Part shown: piece after piece, positions 16,572-23,278 of the stretch
Layout: each line of letters opens with the position of its first letter
Numbering within the stretch: the first letter of the stretch is position 1
Virus record (IMG/VR): IMGVR_UViG_3300035703_000088
Location: 1 to 64,000 of that record
Strand: one strand, 5' to 3'
Source of the DNA: a virus
Length of the DNA: 64,000 bases
Position numbers and translations under genes: made by a program
The notes under the pieces: model-generated
Database searches by the model: none
What the model saw: the letters and a program-made list of their open reading frames with translations, nothing else
Told to the model about the DNA's origin: nothing

Positions 16572-17102
16572 TCAGGGCAGGTCAAGGTATCGCCACGGCG
16601 ACCAACCGGATGCCTCCTGTAGGCGCACAGCGAACGTGAGGTTCGGTCGGGCGGTCAGGATCATCTCTCGGGTGATGCCCATGGACATCGCCCAATCCTT
16701 GTGGACCGACCACTGGATTTGAGCGAGGCCGAGAGAGCCGTTGCCCTCCAAGCCGTCAATGCATCGGGACTCAACCCACAGCACTCGGCTCCAAATGGGC
16801 CAGTCCTCAATCTTCCCGCCGACCTCCAAGAGGAGCGGGAGCCACTCAGCACACCGTGGGTGGGAGGCGGTCATCACATCCACCTGAGCCTGCCATGCGG
16901 CGAGGGTCTCTAGGTACGCAATCTCCTCGGGCGAGAGTGTCGTCGTAGGGGCGACAGTCGTGGTGGTCGTCGGTGGCGGTGTGATTACCACGGTCACGGG
17001 AAGTGACTGCGGGATGGTGGTTGGAGACGTTGGAGCCTCCGAAGCCCCACAGCCGGTGGTTAGAGCCGTCAGGGCAATAAATGACAAGGTGGTTAATTTC
17101 AA
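16572..17102 (-). CDS. Lysozyme/transglycosylase-like lipoprotein, 176 aa
   Basis: A TTG start at 17102, 8 bases after AAGGAGG, gives MKLTTLSFIALTALTTGCGA, a lipoprotein signal with lipobox LTTGC. A Pro/Thr-rich linker follows. The C-terminal domain contains VLWVESRCIDG with probable catalytic Glu111 and GNGSLGLAQIQW, the hallmark order of SLT/lysozyme-fold transglycosylases. It should act on peptidoglycan from the outer membrane face. Roles in lysis, wall remodelling or superinfection exclusion are all possible. Confidence 0.78.
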   Translation of the reverse strand: MKLTTLSFIALTALTTGCGASEAPTSPTTIPQSLPVTVVITPPPTTTTTVAPTTTLSPEEIAYLETLAAWQAQVDVMTASHPRCAEWLPLLLEVGGKIEDWPIWSRVLWVESRCIDGLEGNGSLGLAQIQWSVHKDWAMSMGITREMILTARPNLTFAVRLQEASGWSPWRYLDLP

Positions 17103-17124
17103 GGGTTTACCCTCCTTAGTTGGG

Positions 17125-17154
17125 GAGCACACCGGAAGGGATAGTCGTGTGCTC
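17125..17154 (-). promoter_or_regulatory. Leader hairpin before the lysozyme-like lipoprotein
   Basis: GAGCACAC (17125-17132) pairs with GTGTGCTC (17147-17154) around a 14-nt loop. It lies between the upstream terminator-like hairpin and the AAGGAGG site used by the TTG start. It could shield or present the ribosome-binding region. Confidence 0.4.
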
Positions 17155-17162
17155 TCACGGGA

Positions 17163-17180
17163 GCGGGGATGGTTCCCCGC
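17163..17180 (-). terminator. GC-rich hairpin after the second WhiB gene
   Basis: GCGGGGA (17163-17169) pairs perfectly with TCCCCGC (17174-17180) with a 4-nt loop, 11 bases beyond the WhiB stop codon on the leftward strand. There is no clear U-tract. Confidence 0.5.
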
Positions 17181-17191
17181 CCTTCCTCGGA

Positions 17192-17596
17192 CTACCTGTG
17201 CGGGAGGATTTGGTACTTCAGTTCGTCAATGTTGACTGGCTGACCCGCCCTTGGATAGACCGAGAGATCAATGTATGGTCGCTTGGAGTTGTCGGCTCCC
17301 GAGCACTTAGCGCAGGCGCACCCTTGACGATAGCGGGTGATCGTGCCATGCGGTCGCAGAGCCGTCTTCTTTCCGTTCCTTTCTTGTGGAGTTAGTCCAC
17401 CCCACATACCGTATTTTTCATCGTCTTTGTTACTATAACTATAGTTCAAACAAGACCGCCATGCGGGGCAACGGTTGCAAACCTCACGGGCTACGGCGTA
17501 GTAGTCGTTGGGGGTGGGTGATTCCAGCGGAGGGTACCACGGGTCGGGCGCAAGGCCACGACACAACGCATCTTCGGTCCACTCCGCTAGGTCCAC
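17192..17596 (-). CDS. WhiB-family Fe-S regulator with extra C-terminal cysteine cluster, 134 aa
   Basis: C12, C40, C43 and C49 (VCNRCPAWRSC) form the WhiB [4Fe-4S] pattern, and YGMWGGLTPQER (62-73) is a textbook WhiB turn. After it comes a basic segment and a second cluster QGCACAKC (91-98) of CxCxxC form, not usual in WhiB proteins. The GTG start lies directly after the upstream stop codon (TGAGTG) behind GAGGG. The region encoding the loop (about 17411-17460) is AT-richer than its surroundings. Two divergent WhiB genes within 3 kb suggest separate control jobs. Confidence 0.88.
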   Translation of the reverse strand: MDLAEWTEDALCRGLAPDPWYPPLESPTPNDYYAVAREVCNRCPAWRSCLNYSYSNKDDEKYGMWGGLTPQERNGKKTALRPHGTITRYRQGCACAKCSGADNSKRPYIDLSVYPRAGQPVNIDELKYQILPHR

Positions 17597-17815
17597 TCAG
17601 CCCTCACTCACCATGCGCTGTTCGTCGTGCCAGCGATCATCCACGATGTCCCACGCCGTGGGGGATTCATGCCATTCGTGCTTCAGCACGCTGTACATCC
17701 ATCGGGTCTGCGGTTCCCCCACCACATCAGCGATGTGGTGGGCAACATCATTCCACCAGTCCTCAAAGGCAGACGGGTAGTCAAAGGCTTTTCTGTATTG
17801 GTCTAGGGGCATCAT
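17597..17815 (-). CDS. Small Trp-rich hypothetical protein, 72 aa
   Basis: This short helical protein has many Trp and His residues (MMPLDQYRKAFDYPSAFEDW, HEWHESPTAW). I do not recognise it. Either of two adjacent ATGs could start it, and the ribosome-binding site is weak. It is immediately upstream of, and abuts, the second WhiB gene. Confidence 0.6.
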   Translation of the reverse strand: MMPLDQYRKAFDYPSAFEDWWNDVAHHIADVVGEPQTRWMYSVLKHEWHESPTAWDIVDDRWHDEQRMVSEG

Positions 17816-17849
17816 AGGGGAGCGACCTTACCAGCAACTGGTTGGTAGG

Positions 17850-19268
17850 TCAATCCTCCTCATAGTTGATGATGTCCATGGCCATGTTGTCCATGATTTG
17901 CGGAGGGAGCGGGGAAGATAACTCTCGGGCGGTCTCGCCTGCCTTCTGCCCGAACAGGCGGGACAGCACGCCTGCCGAACCTCGGGCTTCCACCTCCATG
18001 CGGATGACATCACGGGTATCAGAGATGTCTTTGAACTTATTGACGAGGTTAAACATCCGATCAATCTCACCGCTGAGGGTTGAGTCCAAGCCCTGACCTT
18101 CCATCTCTTCTGCGAAACGGGCGAACAGAACTCGGCTCACCTGCATCTCCAAGAGGGCACGAAGCGTGGCTTGCAGTTGGTCCTTCGTACGGATTTCCAC
18201 GGGCAAGTTAAACCCGCATTCTGAGCGTTCTTTATATGCGGGACATTTAGAAGCCAAATAGCAATTATCACACTTTCGCAGGAGGGCGTTTGTGTGCCTG
18301 ATTACGGGTATCTCTTCAGGGTCAATTTCATACTGTTCTCCCTGATCAGAACCGGTATGAGTGCCTATTGAAGTGATGCTTTCTACCCCGATAACTGGTA
18401 GCAATAAACGCTCACTTTCGTGCCGCTTCTCAGGGGGGGTCATAGCAATATTTGGTACCCCCGGAACCCCAACTTCTCCACTATAGGGTAAGGGGGTTAT
18501 AGCAATTATATCGCCTTCAGAGTTAGTCATTGGGGCCTCCTTGTGCGTGCTCTTCGGAGGGTCATAGACCCGAGATTCCCATGCCTGCCACGAGCGGATG
18601 GCGAGCATTCCCACCTCGGTGGTGTCGTCTGCGAGCACGAGGTCAGGGTTCAATCCAAGGCGCATGATGTCAGCCCTGTGCTTTTTGCGAGCCGACTCTT
18701 TCTGTTGGGCGGGGTACCGCCGAAGTCCGTGACCGTCCCACACCTGAGTCTCTCCGTAGCGGAGGGCGCTGGTCCACGAGCCGACGACCACCGTGTGCCA
18801 CGGGAGCGCCTCAATGACATCAGGCTTGCTGGTGAGCCCGTACAGTTGGGCGTTCCAGCGCTGGGCGAGGGACCGGATGCGGGGAATCGTCTTGCCGTTG
18901 ACCGCCTTGTCGGAGATCGCAACCCGTCCGTGGCGTTGGCAGATGATTGCCAGCCGTTCAAGGTCTTCTCCGTCTGACCACACGGGGATGTACTTGTCCC
19001 CCAACCACGAGCCGTCATAGTCAGGGCGACCGATGATGGCGGTGATGCTGTGCTCGTGTTGCCTGACGAACTCGTCAAAGCGGTGGTGGTCCTCGTCGTT
19101 CTCGCTGGTGTACAGGATGACCTCTCCGGTCACCACCTCAGACAGGACTAACTCCTTGGTCTTAGGGATAGGAAAGTGCGTCAGGTTTACCCCGAAGCGG
19201 GTTACCCCCGCCCGTTCCAAGATGCGCCGTTGGGCGCCCTTCTCGGCACCGCCAAAGAAGACTCTCAC
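17850..19268 (-). CDS. Large hypothetical protein with CxxC region, 472 aa
   Basis: I cannot name this protein. Residues 1-235 look like an alpha/beta domain (MRVFFGGAEKGAQRRILERA, TSKPDVIEALPWHTVVVGSW, VWDGHGLRRYPAQQKE). Residues 240-330 are a hydrophilic linker whose DNA (about 18230-18540) is visibly AT-richer. Residues 330-472 contain CDNCYLASKCPAYKERSEC, a likely zinc or Fe-S site, then a helical MQVSRVLFARFAEEMEGQG segment. It may be a fusion of two proteins. The GTG start overlaps the next gene's stop codon. The C-terminal helical half could suit a packaging or DNA-binding role, but that is a guess. Confidence 0.7.
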   Translation of the reverse strand: MRVFFGGAEKGAQRRILERAGVTRFGVNLTHFPIPKTKELVLSEVVTGEVILYTSENDEDHHRFDEFVRQHEHSITAIIGRPDYDGSWLGDKYIPVWSDGEDLERLAIICQRHGRVAISDKAVNGKTIPRIRSLAQRWNAQLYGLTSKPDVIEALPWHTVVVGSWTSALRYGETQVWDGHGLRRYPAQQKESARKKHRADIMRLGLNPDLVLADDTTEVGMLAIRSWQAWESRVYDPPKSTHKEAPMTNSEGDIIAITPLPYSGEVGVPGVPNIAMTPPEKRHESERLLLPVIGVESITSIGTHTGSDQGEQYEIDPEEIPVIRHTNALLRKCDNCYLASKCPAYKERSECGFNLPVEIRTKDQLQATLRALLEMQVSRVLFARFAEEMEGQGLDSTLSGEIDRMFNLVNKFKDISDTRDVIRMEVEARGSAGVLSRLFGQKAGETARELSSPLPPQIMDNMAMDIINYEED

Positions 19269-19747
19269 AGATCACCCCATGTGGCTTCGGACTTCTTCAT
19301 AGCCCGTGACTCCAGTTCGTCTACGACAACGTCCCACGAGCGCTTGGTCTGAGGTTGGTGCCATTCCGGACGCAAGTACTTGGGCACGGTGAGGAGCAGG
19401 GTCGGCACCCCTTGGTCGTTGACAAGACGGCAAGTCTCGGGGTTTACATCAATATAAAAGTGGGGGCGAGCGACGGCTGAGAGGATGTGCCACACCGCCT
19501 CCGCCGCAGGGGTGTTCCCGTCACGGACCATGGCAGGGGTTTGGTGGATAGCGGAGACCTTAAAGTTCTCCCGCTTTAACCATCCCTTGACCAGTTCAAG
19601 ATCGTACTGAGCGTCCACCACCACGAGGGTGCGCCCCATGTACTTCTGAAAGAGCGTGTCCCACAGGCGACGACCCTCGGTGCTCGGCTGGCGAGTTCCG
19701 AGAGTGTCGGAAGGGAGGGCTATGGCATCAAAGTTGAATACAATCAC
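19265..19747 (-). CDS. Alpha/beta hypothetical protein, possibly HAD-like, 160 aa
   Basis: The sequence starts MIVFNFDAIALPSDTLG and continues with TLVVVDAQYDLELVKGWLKR, HFYIDVNPETCRLVNDQGVP and TLLLTVPKYLRPEW. The Asp at the end of the first strand and the DVNPETCRLVNDQGVPT segment are reminiscent of HAD-fold phosphatases, but the standard DxD is absent (FNFDA). The GTG start overlaps the upstream stop codon, and the end overlaps the downstream start, so the trio 17850-20202 is a coupled unit. Confidence 0.6.
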   Translation of the reverse strand: MIVFNFDAIALPSDTLGTRQPSTEGRRLWDTLFQKYMGRTLVVVDAQYDLELVKGWLKRENFKVSAIHQTPAMVRDGNTPAAEAVWHILSAVARPHFYIDVNPETCRLVNDQGVPTLLLTVPKYLRPEWHQPQTKRSWDVVVDELESRAMKKSEATWGDL

Positions 19748-20202
19748 GAGTCATACATCCCCTTAGCCTTACGGTTCTGATGCACGACATACGAAGTGCA
19801 GGGGCAGTAATGACAGAGGTACTGGCGGTTAGCCTTCGGGACACCGATCTTGCGCCCGATGGTCTTGCTGTCGTCCTCGTAGTCAATGCACATGTCGGCG
19901 GGACGGTTGTGGCGCTGGAAGCACTTCAGCGCCTCCACCTTGAGGTCATCACGCACCTCACGAACCTCAATCTCGTTCTTCATCAACTCTTTCTTGACGG
20001 CAGTCTCGTCACCGAGTTTCTCCCACGTTGCGTCGTCACAGCGGAAGATCACCGACTTATGGGCATCCGGGTCGGGGTTAACAGCCTGACCGAGGTGGCG
20101 GTTGATTATTTCAATCAACTCCATGTCGTACTCGGCAGGACCGTCATAGTCCCGCATTCGGTACATGGTTCCACACGACTGGCAAGTCAGTAGACGAGGC
20201 AT
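19744..20202 (-). CDS. Zinc-ribbon hypothetical protein, 152 aa
   Basis: CxxC pairs occur at the N-terminus (LTCQSCGTMYRM) and near the C-terminus (YLCHYCPC), with a helical, charged middle. This paired layout suggests one structural zinc formed by the two ends. I do not recognise the family. The ATG follows AGGAGCACAAA. It is the first gene of the three-gene coupled unit. Confidence 0.65.
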   Translation of the reverse strand: MPRLLTCQSCGTMYRMRDYDGPAEYDMELIEIINRHLGQAVNPDPDAHKSVIFRCDDATWEKLGDETAVKKELMKNEIEVREVRDDLKVEALKCFQRHNRPADMCIDYEDDSKTIGRKIGVPKANRQYLCHYCPCTSYVVHQNRKAKGMYDS

Positions 20203-20234
20203 TTTGTGCTCCTTATGGGTTACGGTTAGTTAAA

Positions 20235-20432
20235 TCAGTTGTACGGCGAAGACTGAACGACGCCCATCTTGAGGTCGTTCACGTTGTACTGCGGTTGCAG
20301 TAGCGAGGCTCGCTCGTGGACGGCCTGCATCTCCACCTCGCCACCACGACTGGGGGTGAGGCTCTTGAAGACACCATCGTTGAGACCCTTTTGCAGGTCA
20401 AGGTTCATGGATCGGGAATTGTTAACGCTCAT
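20235..20432 (-). CDS. Small hypothetical protein, 65 aa
   Basis: This short hydrophilic protein begins MSVNNSRSMNLDLQKGLNDG and shows no motif I know. Its start overlaps the preceding gene's stop codon as ATGA. It is the last of the run of small or low-complexity genes that extends up to 24.4 kb. Confidence 0.6.
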   Translation of the reverse strand: MSVNNSRSMNLDLQKGLNDGVFKSLTPSRGGEVEMQAVHERASLLQPQYNVNDLKMGVVQSSPYN

Positions 20433-21277
20433 GTGAATCGTCCCTTCTTGGGTGACCGCCGACCGGGGTTACGGGCATCGGCGGGGTTGGTGCCACGAGA
20501 AGAACCCGTGGCTGGCTTAGTCAGAGGCTTAGTCATAGGCTTAGTCATCGGCTTCACGCCACCCACTGTACCACCCACAGCGTCCTCACGGCGAGACCCT
20601 GAACGACGACCGCCACTCGGAATCTTCGGGGTTGGGGCTTGAGGCGCTTGGGCGGTGGGTGCTTGCGGTGCCTCGGCGGTGGGTGCCTTGGGCGCACTTC
20701 CAGCCGTGCTGGGTCTAGCCTTCTTGGTGGCCTTAGGCTTAGGTGTAGTTACGTCTTCCAAAGACTTGCTGGGCGTAGGGGCTGGGTTAGAACCCTCATC
20801 CTGCATGGGAGACTCATCCGAAGCGCTCTGCATCCGGCGCACGGCATCACCGTACGCATCCTCATAAGCGTTACCCGTAGGTGCGCCATAAGCACGAGCG
20901 TAGTCTTCCCTAGTGGATTGGGCGCTGGCTTCTTGCTGGCGACGGGCTGAGCGAGTCGGGCGACCTTCCCTGCGAGCCGTCATCTCTTCACCAAAGATTC
21001 CCCCTGTGTCGTTGGCTCTTTGGTTCATATTGTCTATGGTTTCTTTCTTTGGCCCTTTCAAATTAGCATTTTGAAAGTACAAAGATATTTGTTTACCGCT
21101 GAAGTCTCGGTTGATACCGAGTTCACGAGGCTTCGGCATGGTGACCGAAGGCGCTGACGGGAACTGTAGGTCCTTCTGAGCAAAGGTTTCCCCCATGGAG
21201 TAATCCGTGGTGGGGATAGAACCTGTGCCAAGGTTCTTCATTGCGCTTTTAAGTTGACGTTCAAACTCTCTGCTCAT
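20429..21277 (-). CDS. Low-complexity basic protein with Pro/Ala and TKP repeats, 282 aa
   Basis: The first 100 residues are moderately ordered (MSREFERQLKSAMKNLGTGS). The middle is Ala/Ser/Arg-rich, and the C-terminal third has repeats of the types APQAPT and MTKP before a basic end rich in Gly, Arg and Lys. The composition suggests a disordered DNA- or virion-associated protein. It overlaps its neighbours by 4 bases on each side. No enzymatic motif is visible. Confidence 0.65.
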   Translation of the reverse strand: MSREFERQLKSAMKNLGTGSIPTTDYSMGETFAQKDLQFPSAPSVTMPKPRELGINRDFSGKQISLYFQNANLKGPKKETIDNMNQRANDTGGIFGEEMTARREGRPTRSARRQQEASAQSTREDYARAYGAPTGNAYEDAYGDAVRRMQSASDESPMQDEGSNPAPTPSKSLEDVTTPKPKATKKARPSTAGSAPKAPTAEAPQAPTAQAPQAPTPKIPSGGRRSGSRREDAVGGTVGGVKPMTKPMTKPLTKPATGSSRGTNPADARNPGRRSPKKGRFT

Positions 21278-21567
21278 CCGAGTGAATCCATTGAGTAGCG
21301 TCCCGTGCCTGTCCAGTCGCCGTCAGCCAGTTGAGTACGGCGAACAGGCATACCAGACAACCATGAACGGTTGGTGGCGGTGTAACGGTTAGTCGTAAGA
21401 ATGTCCATAACCGTGGCGGTTTGTTTAATGAAACCACGGTTTTGGGGGAAGAGTTCCAGCGGGTGCTGGGGGCGCAATTCCCTGATCTCATCGGGGGTAA
21501 GACTCAACGCGGCCTCTAGGGCCTGATCAGTGAGGTACTCCTCGTGAGTCTGCCAAGGCTTCCCCAA
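21274..21567 (-). CDS. Hypothetical protein, 97 aa (TTG start)
   Basis: The reading MGKPWQTHEEYLTDQALEAA uses a TTG at 21567, with GAAGG upstream. It has a helical N-terminus and a Thr/Arg-rich C-terminus. No ATG gives a sensible length. Coupled ATGA overlap with the downstream gene supports it. The function is unknown. Confidence 0.55.
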   Translation of the reverse strand: MGKPWQTHEEYLTDQALEAALSLTPDEIRELRPQHPLELFPQNRGFIKQTATVMDILTTNRYTATNRSWLSGMPVRRTQLADGDWTGTGRYSMDSLG

Positions 21568-21570
21568 AGG

Positions 21571-21951
21571 TCAGACCTTCTTTTTGGCTGGGGGCTTCGG
21601 GGGGCCTTCTTTGAGAGGCTTTTGGGGAGCCTTCTTAGCCATACCCTGAGAATAACTGAAGCCCTTCTTAGAAGCACTAAAGCCCTTGCTCAGATCATAA
21701 GCCGCACCCGTCACGCCCGAGCGGCGAGGACGATGATCGTAGTACTCTCCGACTTGGCCCACTGCACGAGTATTACCGGCATGGTAAAAGCCTGCGCCGA
21801 AGTGGTCGTTGCGACCAATGCGTCGGATGTCATCGCCGTAGTCGGACTGATCTCCGGGGGCAAAGGGGCGATTCGGGGGAGTGGGGGGCTGACCAGCGCC
21901 GCCGCTTGCGGGGGCAGGCTTCAACTGACTAACGTCCTTAATGACTTCCAT
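21571..21951 (-). CDS. Gly/Pro-rich basic protein, 126 aa
   Basis: The sequence is low in hydrophobic residues, with Pro/Gly-rich N-terminal and Lys/Pro-rich C-terminal tracts (KAPQKPLKEGPPKPPAKKKV). It resembles disordered phage internal or DNA-binding proteins but has no defined domain. The start overlaps the TAA of the next small gene. Confidence 0.6.
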   Translation of the reverse strand: MEVIKDVSQLKPAPASGGAGQPPTPPNRPFAPGDQSDYGDDIRRIGRNDHFGAGFYHAGNTRAVGQVGEYYDHRPRRSGVTGAAYDLSKGFSASKKGFSYSQGMAKKAPQKPLKEGPPKPPAKKKV

Positions 21952-22118
21952 TATTTCTTACCTCTCTTGGCAATCGTAGAGTTAGCAATACGCACCGCCT
22001 TAGCGTCACTCCCCGTCTTCTTCAAGACAGAGTTCGCTACCTTGGCCCACTCCTCTTTCTCTTTGGGAGTGTCAGCCTTCTTGGTCTTTTTCGGTGCGTC
22101 TTTCGGGGACCACGGCAT
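21951..22118 (-). CDS. Small basic protein, 55 aa
   Basis: The ATG at 22118 opens a 55-codon reading beginning MPWSPKDAPKKTKKADTPKE, with a helical WAKVANSVLKKTGSDAKAV and a Lys-rich end. The PWSPKDA opening followed by WAxVANxxL and AxRIAN resembles short ChaB/YdaT-like phage proteins. It ends in a TAATG overlap with the next gene. It fills a gap that would otherwise look non-coding. Confidence 0.72.
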   Translation of the reverse strand: MPWSPKDAPKKTKKADTPKEKEEWAKVANSVLKKTGSDAKAVRIANSTIAKRGKK

Positions 22119-22127
22119 GATTAATGC

Positions 22128-22421
22128 TCAGTAACCAGCCCGAGGGTTGCTCTTGCAGGACTTGCACGCCTCACTGCTGGCATCGTTGATCGTGCCACAC
22201 GAACCGCACTTCTGCATCTTGACCATGGTCTTGTCGCCGGTAACACCAGCCTCGTTCAGTTCCTCACGGCGCTTCTCAGCACGGGGGACTTCCTGACTCG
22301 CACGGTAACTGTCAGCGTCCTTAGCCGCTCGTGAACGGGTCGGGCGAGGGGTCCGTCCGGTCTCGTACTCACCGTAAGTGGAACCCCCACGGGAATGGAT
22401 AGCAGGAAGTATTTTTGCCAT
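22128..22421 (-). CDS. Small protein with C-terminal zinc ribbon, 97 aa
   Basis: An Arg/Ser-rich, probably disordered N-terminal half leads to a C-terminal CGSCGTINDASSEACKSC ribbon (two CxxC pairs) typical of RanBP2/zinc-ribbon modules. The ATG follows AAGGAGAAACC. It probably binds protein or nucleic acid through the ribbon; the partner is unknown. Confidence 0.68.
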   Translation of the reverse strand: MAKILPAIHSRGGSTYGEYETGRTPRPTRSRAAKDADSYRASQEVPRAEKRREELNEAGVTGDKTMVKMQKCGSCGTINDASSEACKSCKSNPRAGY

Positions 22422-22435
22422 GGTTTCTCCTTATG

Positions 22436-22927
22436 TTAGCGCCATGCTGGTGCTAACGATTTTAGCATGCTTCTACGTTGCATATCTATAACTTCAGGGT
22501 TAGGGCGCTCCAAACCACGGGCAATTCCACGGGGTCCGACCTTCCCGTCATTGACTAGGACCGCAGGCTCAGCCCCTGTTGGGGCGTACTTTTTGCCCTT
22601 GGATTGCAGGACTAGCCCAGTGAGCAAATTGAACTCGTTAGGCCAAATGTAATCCCCTGCATTAATACGCTCACCCTTATGTACGCCTCTAGAATACGAG
22701 CGCTGGTTGGCTCGGGCGACGGCATTCGTCAGTTTGTCCTGACGGCGGTTGCTGGACATCGTCCCGAGGTAACCATCGGGGTACTGGGTGTCCGGGGTGG
22801 AGCCAAATGCGGAAAGACGCTGGTCCTTAGCGTTACGGAATACGGGGGTAGGACCAAGTAGCGGAAGGGTGCTACCTGAGTTGCGATTGCCGTCAGGGCT
22901 GGGGCCGGTGGTAAATGCGTTAGTCAT
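22436..22927 (-). CDS. Hypothetical protein, 163 aa
   Basis: The N-terminal part is Pro/Gly/Ser-rich (MTNAFTTGPSPDGNRNSGST). The middle contains an ordered segment (GDYIWPNEFNLLTGLVLQSK) and the end is basic. I do not recognise it. The start overlaps the stop codon of the next small gene as TAATG. It could be a minor virion protein. Confidence 0.62.
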   Translation of the reverse strand: MTNAFTTGPSPDGNRNSGSTLPLLGPTPVFRNAKDQRLSAFGSTPDTQYPDGYLGTMSSNRRQDKLTNAVARANQRSYSRGVHKGERINAGDYIWPNEFNLLTGLVLQSKGKKYAPTGAEPAVLVNDGKVGPRGIARGLERPNPEVIDMQRRSMLKSLAPAWR

Positions 22928-23067
22928 TACCTATCCATGCCAGTACCGGCACCGCTGAGCATACCTCCCTGAGAGCCACCACCGAGGGGGGTAATGGGGC
23001 GAGGTTTACGAACGCCCCGCTTCAAGAACTCATTGCGAGGGTCAGGTCGGTATGCATATTTTGCCAT
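22927..23067 (-). CDS. Small Gly/Arg-rich protein, 46 aa
   Basis: The ATG at 23067 gives MAKYAYRPDPRNEFLKRGVR, then a Gly/Ser-rich end (GGGSQGGMLSGAGTGMDR). Tight overlaps at both ends (TGATG upstream and TAATG downstream) support it as a real gene, although it is very short. Confidence 0.65.
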   Translation of the reverse strand: MAKYAYRPDPRNEFLKRGVRKPRPITPLGGGSQGGMLSGAGTGMDR

Positions 23068-23225
23068 CAGTCGTACTCATCCCAGTCGTAATCTCGGAAC
23101 TTTGTCTTCTTACTGTTCTTACCGCTCTTCTTATTGGAGTAGTAAGTCTCTTCGTCGTCATCATCGGAATACCCAAGGTCATTGAGCATCTCGTCCCATG
23201 ACAGGGGGTCTAACGGGCCTTGCAT
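23067..23225 (-). CDS. Small acidic protein, 52 aa
   Basis: The ATG at 23225 opens MQGPLDPLSWDEMLNDLGYS, followed by an Asp/Glu run, a short basic patch (KKSGKNSKKTK) and an acidic end (DYDWDEYD). The charge-block design suggests a small binding adaptor. Its stop codon overlaps the next start as TGATG. Confidence 0.65.
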   Translation of the reverse strand: MQGPLDPLSWDEMLNDLGYSDDDDEETYYSNKKSGKNSKKTKFRDYDWDEYD

Positions 23226-23227
23226 GT

Positions 23228-23278
23228 TTAATCCTTATACTTCTTCTTTTTGATCATAGGGTTACTACGGTTTATCAT
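23228..23278 (-). CDS. Possible 16-codon micro-gene
   Basis: An ATG at 23278 overlaps the preceding stop codon as ATGA and opens a complete 16-residue reading, MINRSNPMIKKKKYKD, ending 2 bases before the next ATG. The basic sequence and the perfect coupled junction suggest translation. It could instead be a spacer that merely relays ribosomes between its neighbours. Confidence 0.42.
   Translation of the reverse strand: MINRSNPMIKKKKYKD

Noticed and set aside
17850-19268. Calling the 472-residue protein a terminase small subunit or a queuosine-type transglycosylase
   Set aside because: Only weak impressions of helix and barrel patterns support either; no diagnostic motif is present, so it is left unnamed.
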